In this document: positions 41,548 through 45,567 of the stretch, in pieces | How the letters are laid out: the number at the start of each line of letters is the position of its first letter | Position numbering within the stretch: position 1 is the stretch's first letter | NCBI RefSeq assembly: GCF_002920895.1 | Contig: NZ_PQVG01000011.1 | Location: 1-45,567, forward strand | Length of the DNA stretch: 45,567 nucleotides | Direction: 5' to 3' | Source of the DNA: Flavobacterium alvei | GTDB lineage: Bacteria > Bacteroidota > Bacteroidia > Flavobacteriales > Flavobacteriaceae | Notes under the pieces: model-generated | Database searches by the model: none | Seen by the model: only the letters and a program-made list of their open reading frames with translations | Told to the model about the DNA's origin: nothing | Program-made: the position numbers and the translations under genes

Positions 41548-42462
41548 ATGAAAAAAAACGTACTAATAAGTGGAGGTTCGGGTTTTGTAGGCAAACATTT
41601 GACTGATTTGTTGCTTGCTAATGGTTATTCGGTTTCGATTTTAAGTAGAAGTCAGAAACAAAATACCGAACAAGTAAATTATTATCAATGGGATGTTGAT
41701 GCTAATTTCATAGATGAAAATGCGGTATTGAAAGCTGATTATATCATTCATTTGGCTGGAGAAGGTATTGCCGATAAAAGATGGACAACAAAACGAAAAG
41801 AAGCAATTGTCAAGAGTCGAGAAAAATCTATTCATTTGATTTATAACGTTTTGAAAAATAATAATAAAAAACCAGAAGCCTTCGTTTCAGCTTCAGGAGT
41901 TGGAATATACGGAGCTAAAAATGGTTCTGAAATTTGCACAGAAAACAGTTCGTTTGCCAATGATTTTTTGGGAACGACTTGTCAAAAATGGGAAGCAGCT
42001 TCTGATACCATTGCGAGTTTAGGCATTCGAACTGTGAAAATTCGAACTGGATTGGTTTTAGGAAAAAACGAAGGGTTTTTGAAACAACTGGTTCCTGTTT
42101 TTAAATTGAAATTGGGTTCGGCTTTAGGTTCAGGTAAGCAATACATGCCTTGGATTCATATTGACGATTTGTGTGGAATTTATCTCAAATCATTAAACAA
42201 TTCAGAAATTAAAGGTGCTTACAATGCAGCCGTTTTGGATAACACAACTAACACCGTTTTCTCAAAAACCTTAGCAAAACTATTCGGTTATTCGATGTGG
42301 TTGCCTAATGTTCCTGCTTTTATAATGCAATTGATTTTGGGAGAAATGGCTCAAATTGTATTGACAGGACAAAGAGTTTCTTCAAATAAAATTGAAAGTT
42401 CAGGTTTCAAATTTCAACATACTTCTTTAGAAGAAGCACTCAGGGATTGTGTGCTAAAATAG
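41548..42462 (+). CDS. TIGR01777-family NAD-dependent epimerase
   Basis: A 304-aa extended SDR. The cofactor motif is ISGGSGFVGKHLTDLL. IIHLAGEGIADKRWTTKRKEAIVKSR, FVSASGVGIYG and the C-terminal segment WLPNVPAFIMQLILGEMAQIVLTGQRVSSNKIESSGFKF are diagnostic of TIGR01777 (SDR39U1, formerly called SulA-like). The physiological substrate is unknown. It diverges from the TetR operon over the dyad at 41464-41495. Its 3' end overlaps the convergent yceI-like gene by 23 bp. Confidence 0.9.
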   Translation: MKKNVLISGGSGFVGKHLTDLLLANGYSVSILSRSQKQNTEQVNYYQWDVDANFIDENAVLKADYIIHLAGEGIADKRWTTKRKEAIVKSREKSIHLIYNVLKNNNKKPEAFVSASGVGIYGAKNGSEICTENSSFANDFLGTTCQKWEAASDTIASLGIRTVKIRTGLVLGKNEGFLKQLVPVFKLKLGSALGSGKQYMPWIHIDDLCGIYLKSLNNSEIKGAYNAAVLDNTTNTVFSKTLAKLFGYSMWLPNVPAFIMQLILGEMAQIVLTGQRVSSNKIESSGFKFQHTSLEEALRDCVLK

Positions 42463-43003
42463 GTTTTTCAAACACAAAAAGTGTTTGTATTTTCGCTACT
42501 TCTGCCACTTTCATACTTAAAATTTCAGGTATTTTGATATCGAAATCTTTAACAGAAAGGTTGAAATTGGAGCTAATTTCAATTGTTTTGTTTAGATTTT
42601 TTACCTTGACTAAGATGCTTATTTTTTTTGATTTTCCGTGAATTTTCAGTACTCCATTTAGCTTGAATTCTTTGGAATTTTCATCAATGATATTGATGTT
42701 AAATCCTTCGATTTTACCTTTTAAAGTGGCATTTGGAAAGTAATTTGTTTCCAAATATTTTTGGTTAAAATGCTCTTCCATCAAAGAAAGTTTGAATCTG
42801 AATTCATTCATTTTAACAACACTGGTTATTTCACCTGTTTTTAGATTAAGAACACAAGAAACCGTTTTGTTGGTAGCAGCAACTTCTTCGAAAAGTGGTA
42901 CAGAAGCCTCAAAATAAACTAATCCCATAGTGGTTGCTATTTCTTTTTGAGCAAAAGAATTTTTAACTACAAAAAGAAACACTATGAAAAGTATTTTTTT
43001 CAT
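42440..43003 (-). CDS. YceI-family exported protein
   Basis: A 187-aa protein with a signal peptide (ends NSFAQ). The mature part follows the YceI lipocalin-like pattern: VYFEASVPLFEEVAATNKTVSCVLNLKTGEI, FKLSLMEEHFNQKYLETNYFPNATLKGKIEGF, LNGVLKIHGKSKKI and a final strand. YceI proteins bind polyisoprenoids, which would fit next to carotenoid genes, but direct evidence is lacking. It converges on the TIGR01777 gene with a 23-bp overlap, so the two 3' ends are transcribed from both strands. Confidence 0.88.
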   Translation of the reverse strand: MKKILFIVFLFVVKNSFAQKEIATTMGLVYFEASVPLFEEVAATNKTVSCVLNLKTGEITSVVKMNEFRFKLSLMEEHFNQKYLETNYFPNATLKGKIEGFNINIIDENSKEFKLNGVLKIHGKSKKISILVKVKNLNKTIEISSNFNLSVKDFDIKIPEILSMKVAEVAKIQTLFVFEKPILAHNP

Positions 43004-43073
43004 TTTGACTGTGTAAAGAATTATCTAAATTTACAAAATTAATCAGACAATTTCATGTAGATTGTGTAGTTTT

Positions 43074-43439
43074 TTATTTTATTTTAAATGGGGATTCTTC
43101 TTTTTGAACTCCGATGATAAAATACTTTGAATCTCCCCACCAAGGAAAAGTTTTGTAGCGTTCAATGTAAGTCAGTTTTACGTAATGACCTTCCAGTTCT
43201 TTCAAATCAGAAATTACTTTTTCTTCGCTATCCAACACCGAAAAACTAAAAATTTGTGCTCCCGAAATTCCTTGGCTTAGTTCACCTTCATAGGTTTTGA
43301 AAATGATTCCCTTGCTGCTAAATTTTATCAATTCGCCTGAACGAACACCTTCGCTGTAAGTTGCATTGTATAAAAAGGCAAAATAGCAAATTAGTACTAA
43401 TGTTAAAATAGCAGTAATAATGATTAAAATTTTTTTCAT
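43074..43439 (-). CDS. Small membrane-anchored protein of unknown function
   Basis: A 121-aa protein with one N-terminal span (about residues 4-26) and a soluble part: YNATYSEGVRSGELIKFSSKGIIFKTYEGELSQG, SFSVLDSEEKVISDLKELEGHYVKLTYIERY and FPWWGDSKYFIIGV. The pattern is common in flavobacterial genomes and often given misleading enzyme names; I see no enzyme motif. It starts 12 bp after the rmuC stop and is probably co-transcribed with it. Confidence 0.75.
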   Translation of the reverse strand: MKKILIIITAILTLVLICYFAFLYNATYSEGVRSGELIKFSSKGIIFKTYEGELSQGISGAQIFSFSVLDSEEKVISDLKELEGHYVKLTYIERYKTFPWWGDSKYFIIGVQKEESPFKIK

Positions 43440-43451
43440 TTTGTTTTTGGT

Positions 43452-44810
43452 TTAAATTTCGTCTTTATCGGCTCTGGTTAATATGTTTGCTGGAAGTGAT
43501 TTTTGAGTTTTAGCCCCCATTTTTTTTAAATTTTCAACCCTTTTTATCAAGTTTCCGCTGCCATCTACCAATTTGTTCATAGCACCTTGGTATTCGACTT
43601 TGCTTTCGTCAATCTTCTTTCCAATTTTGATTAAATCGGCCACAAACCCTTCAAATTTATCATACAATGCACCAGCTTGACGGGCAATTTCAAAAGCATT
43701 TTCTTGTTGTTTTTGATTAGTCCACATACTGTCAATAGTTCGTAAAGTTGCCAATAGGGTAGAAGGCGTTACAATCACAATATTTTTCTCGAAAGCCTTG
43801 TTGTATAAAGTCGTATCTTCATTCAATGCCAAAGCAAAAGCCGGCTCCATCGGGATAAAAAGCAAGACGAAATCGGGACTTTCTATTTGGTATAAATCCT
43901 GATAATTTTTATCCCCCAATTGCTCAACGTGGCGTTTGATCGAATTGACGTGTTCTTTCAAAAAGCCATTTTTCAAGTCATCGTCTTCCTCGTTGATATA
44001 TTTTTCATAAGCGGTTAAGGAAACTTTCGAATCGACAATCATCTTTTTGCCATCGGGAAGATTGATGACAACGTCTGGAAAAACTCTATTTCCTTCTGCA
44101 TTGGTGTGGGATTGTTGCACAAAATATTCTCGGTCTTTTTCTAATCCTGATTTTTCTAAAACTCTTTCCAGAATGAGTTCTCCCCAGTTTCCTTGCATTT
44201 TGCTGTCGCCTTTTAGTGCTTTGGTCAAGTTCAAGGTTTCTTTGCTCATTTGAAGGTTCATTTCTTTTAAACCTAGAATTTGTTGGCGCAAAGCTGCGTG
44301 ATAATCAATGCTTTCTTTATGAGTGTCTTCGACTTTCTTCTCGAACAATTGAATTTTATCTTGTAGAGGTGACAAGATGTTTTTTATATTTTCTTTATTC
44401 TGTTCTGTAAATTTATTCGACTTTTCGTCTAAGATTTTATTGGCTAAATTCTCAAATTCTTTGGTGAATTTTTCTTGTAGTTTTTCAACTTCCTCTTTTT
44501 GTTCTTTGTTGCGTTCCCAAAGATTTTCGAAATCTACTTCTTTTTTTGTTAGCTGAATGTTGATGGCTTCTTTCTCGTTGCGAATGCTTTCTTTTTCTTG
44601 AATGGCTTGGTGTAATTGTTTTTCTAAAGCTGATTTTTCGACCAAATATTGTTCTTTATGTTGATCTAATTGGGTGTTTAGAGCAATTAATTTTTCTTCC
44701 AAACTTATTTTATCCGATTGAAATCTGGCAGAAAAAATAAGTTTACCAATGAAAATGCCAATAGCGAGTGCTACAACAAATACTAATAAAAACGGGAGCA
44801 TATCTGACAT
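43452..44810 (-). CDS. rmuC: DNA recombination protein RmuC
   Basis: A 452-aa protein with one N-terminal membrane span (about 5-25), a long coiled coil (about 30-140) and the RmuC domain (about 190-400). Key segments are GNWGELILERVLEKSGLEKDREYFVQ, FPDVVINLPDGKKMIVDSKVSLTAYEKYI and IVIVTPSTLLATLRTIDSMW. RmuC limits inversions at short inverted repeats and is related to nucleases (the ExK-type core is in PDVV...VDSKV). It precedes the small membrane protein gene in a two-gene operon. Confidence 0.92.
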   Translation of the reverse strand: MSDMLPFLLVFVVALAIGIFIGKLIFSARFQSDKISLEEKLIALNTQLDQHKEQYLVEKSALEKQLHQAIQEKESIRNEKEAINIQLTKKEVDFENLWERNKEQKEEVEKLQEKFTKEFENLANKILDEKSNKFTEQNKENIKNILSPLQDKIQLFEKKVEDTHKESIDYHAALRQQILGLKEMNLQMSKETLNLTKALKGDSKMQGNWGELILERVLEKSGLEKDREYFVQQSHTNAEGNRVFPDVVINLPDGKKMIVDSKVSLTAYEKYINEEDDDLKNGFLKEHVNSIKRHVEQLGDKNYQDLYQIESPDFVLLFIPMEPAFALALNEDTTLYNKAFEKNIVIVTPSTLLATLRTIDSMWTNQKQQENAFEIARQAGALYDKFEGFVADLIKIGKKIDESKVEYQGAMNKLVDGSGNLIKRVENLKKMGAKTQKSLPANILTRADKDEI

Positions 44811-44852
44811 AAAAAAGAGATTTTTTAGAAAGTAAAAGTAATTATTTTATAA

Positions 44853-44890
44853 TAAAAAAACTGCCCAAAATTACTTCTTGGGCAGTTTTT
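44853..44890 (-). terminator. Terminator of the T9SS-secreted protein gene
   Basis: AAAACTGCCCAA (44857-44868) pairs with TTGGGCAGTTTT (44878-44889). On the minus strand it ends in a T-run. It lies about 20 bp past the stop at 44909. Confidence 0.85.
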
Positions 44891-44908
44891 CATTTTTGTC
44901 ATTCAAAT

Positions 44909-45567
44909 CTATTTCTTGATTATCAGTTTGTACGATTTGTTTTTATTAGAATCTTTTACAAAATAAATACCGTCAGTAAGGGTTTCGACATTTATAGAAT
45001 TGACAACATTGGCTTTGGCATTAAACATTTTTACAGTTTGTCCCAATTGGTTAATAATTTGAAAATCGCCATTTGAATCTGACTCAATGTTGATAGTTCC
45101 TTTACTTGGATTTGGATAGATTGCAAACTTAGATTTTTGTTCAAAATCGGGATTGCCTAATGTAGTTACATTTATGCATGTTGATATTACACTACATGTT
45201 CCGATGGTTACCACAACTGCATAAGAACCAACAGCTGTTGGAGTGAATGATTGCCCATTCTCACCAATTAATATAGTTGCAGGACATTGAATCCATTGGT
45301 AAGTTGCGCCAGGCTGATCCGCTGTTAAAACACCTGATGACCGTGTCACTGTATCAACTAATTCACATACATCATTGACAGTAATAGTAACTGCTTTTTC
45401 GAAAGATAATCCTCCCTGATCCGTTGTTCTTATTCTTATAGAATAAGAGTTTTTAGTTTCAAAATCAGGACTAGCCGTGATTCTTAAACTACTTCCAGAA
45501 ATATTGAAAGCTGCATTATCTGTACTACCTGTTCCAGCTACTAAACTGTAAGTGAAAGTATTTCCTG
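44909..45567 (-). CDS. T9SS-secreted surface protein, C-terminal part (5' end off the right edge)
   Basis: The frame is open to the window edge, giving about 218 visible residues. From the edge: a cadherin-like repeat (YSLVAGTGSTDNAAFNISG, LRITASPDFETKNSYSIRIR, TITVND), then an Ig/PKD-like segment (GATYQWIQCPATILIGENG, TAVGSYAVVV), then the type A T9SS sorting domain (FAIYPNPSKGTINI, QIINQLGQTV, LTDGIYFVKD, YKLIIKK; TIGR04183). The sorting domain directs export across the outer membrane and is usually removed. A GTG at 45349 is not a real start because the domain upstream of it is continuous. Confidence 0.9.
   Translation of the reverse strand, partial: GNTFTYSLVAGTGSTDNAAFNISGSSLRITASPDFETKNSYSIRIRTTDQGGLSFEKAVTITVNDVCELVDTVTRSSGVLTADQPGATYQWIQCPATILIGENGQSFTPTAVGSYAVVVTIGTCSVISTCINVTTLGNPDFEQKSKFAIYPNPSKGTINIESDSNGDFQIINQLGQTVKMFNAKANVVNSINVETLTDGIYFVKDSNKNKSYKLIIKK

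Overview
The window reads as a chromosomal segment of a Flavobacteriaceae bacterium, most likely Flavobacterium or a close relative. It is AT-rich with A-rich ribosome-binding contexts. Promoters follow the Bacteroidota pattern (TTG or TTTG, about 19-22 nt, then TAnnTTTG). A type IX secretion (T9SS) sorting domain is present. DnaJ, the short CarB, the head-GIN/PspC/PadR operon and a zeaxanthin-type carotenoid cluster all have flavobacterial character. There is no prophage, CRISPR array or rRNA. The only mobile element seen is the end of an IS1182-type insertion sequence at the left edge.

Layout. 1-4555: start of an IS transposase and a large LamG adhesin whose 3' end the IS appears to have removed. 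5065-6215: tRNA-Pro(TGG) and trxB. 6444-9760: a leftward operon for DUF4870, PadR, PspC and head-GIN proteins, which looks like an envelope-stress module. 9995-12551: a DUF4442 protein, then grpE-dnaJ. 12695-17301: an ABC exporter pair, a receiver-AAA+ protein without a DNA-binding domain, a half DEAD-box protein and a DUF2007 protein. 17411-17934: a toxin-antitoxin pair. 18003-30376: mostly housekeeping and envelope genes (HAD phosphatase, alpha/beta hydrolases, ABC-F, rpmH, carB, dienelactone hydrolase). 30531-31490: a KirBac potassium channel.

31536-42462 is the most coherent part and looks like a light-response regulon. A MerR regulator carries the CarH/LitR cobalamin-binding signature (Wx9EH and ExHxxG), so it is probably a B12-based photoreceptor. 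It precedes crtI-crtB-crtZ-crtYcd (lycopene to beta-carotene to zeaxanthin), an SRPBCC protein and a DNA photolyase. Converging on these is a five-gene leftward operon (TetR, ABC1 kinase, TIGR03643 protein, SDR, folE), with a TIGR01777 epimerase gene diverging from its head. I find one dyad, TTGTTTAWY-N14-RWTAAACAA, with identical geometry at the three control points: the MerR gene's own promoter, the crtI promoter, and the TetR/TIGR01777 divergent region. I see no other copy in the window. This is the best candidate here for an undescribed regulatory code.

42440-45567: a YceI protein, rmuC with a small membrane protein, and the C-terminal part of a second T9SS-secreted protein that runs off the right edge.

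The intergenic regions are rich in small repeats: palindromes with a GTTTTAAAC core flanking the lycopene cyclase gene, a GATGCATC-centred palindrome that supplies the folE stop codon, and three mirror-image or tandem short-period repeats just upstream of genes.
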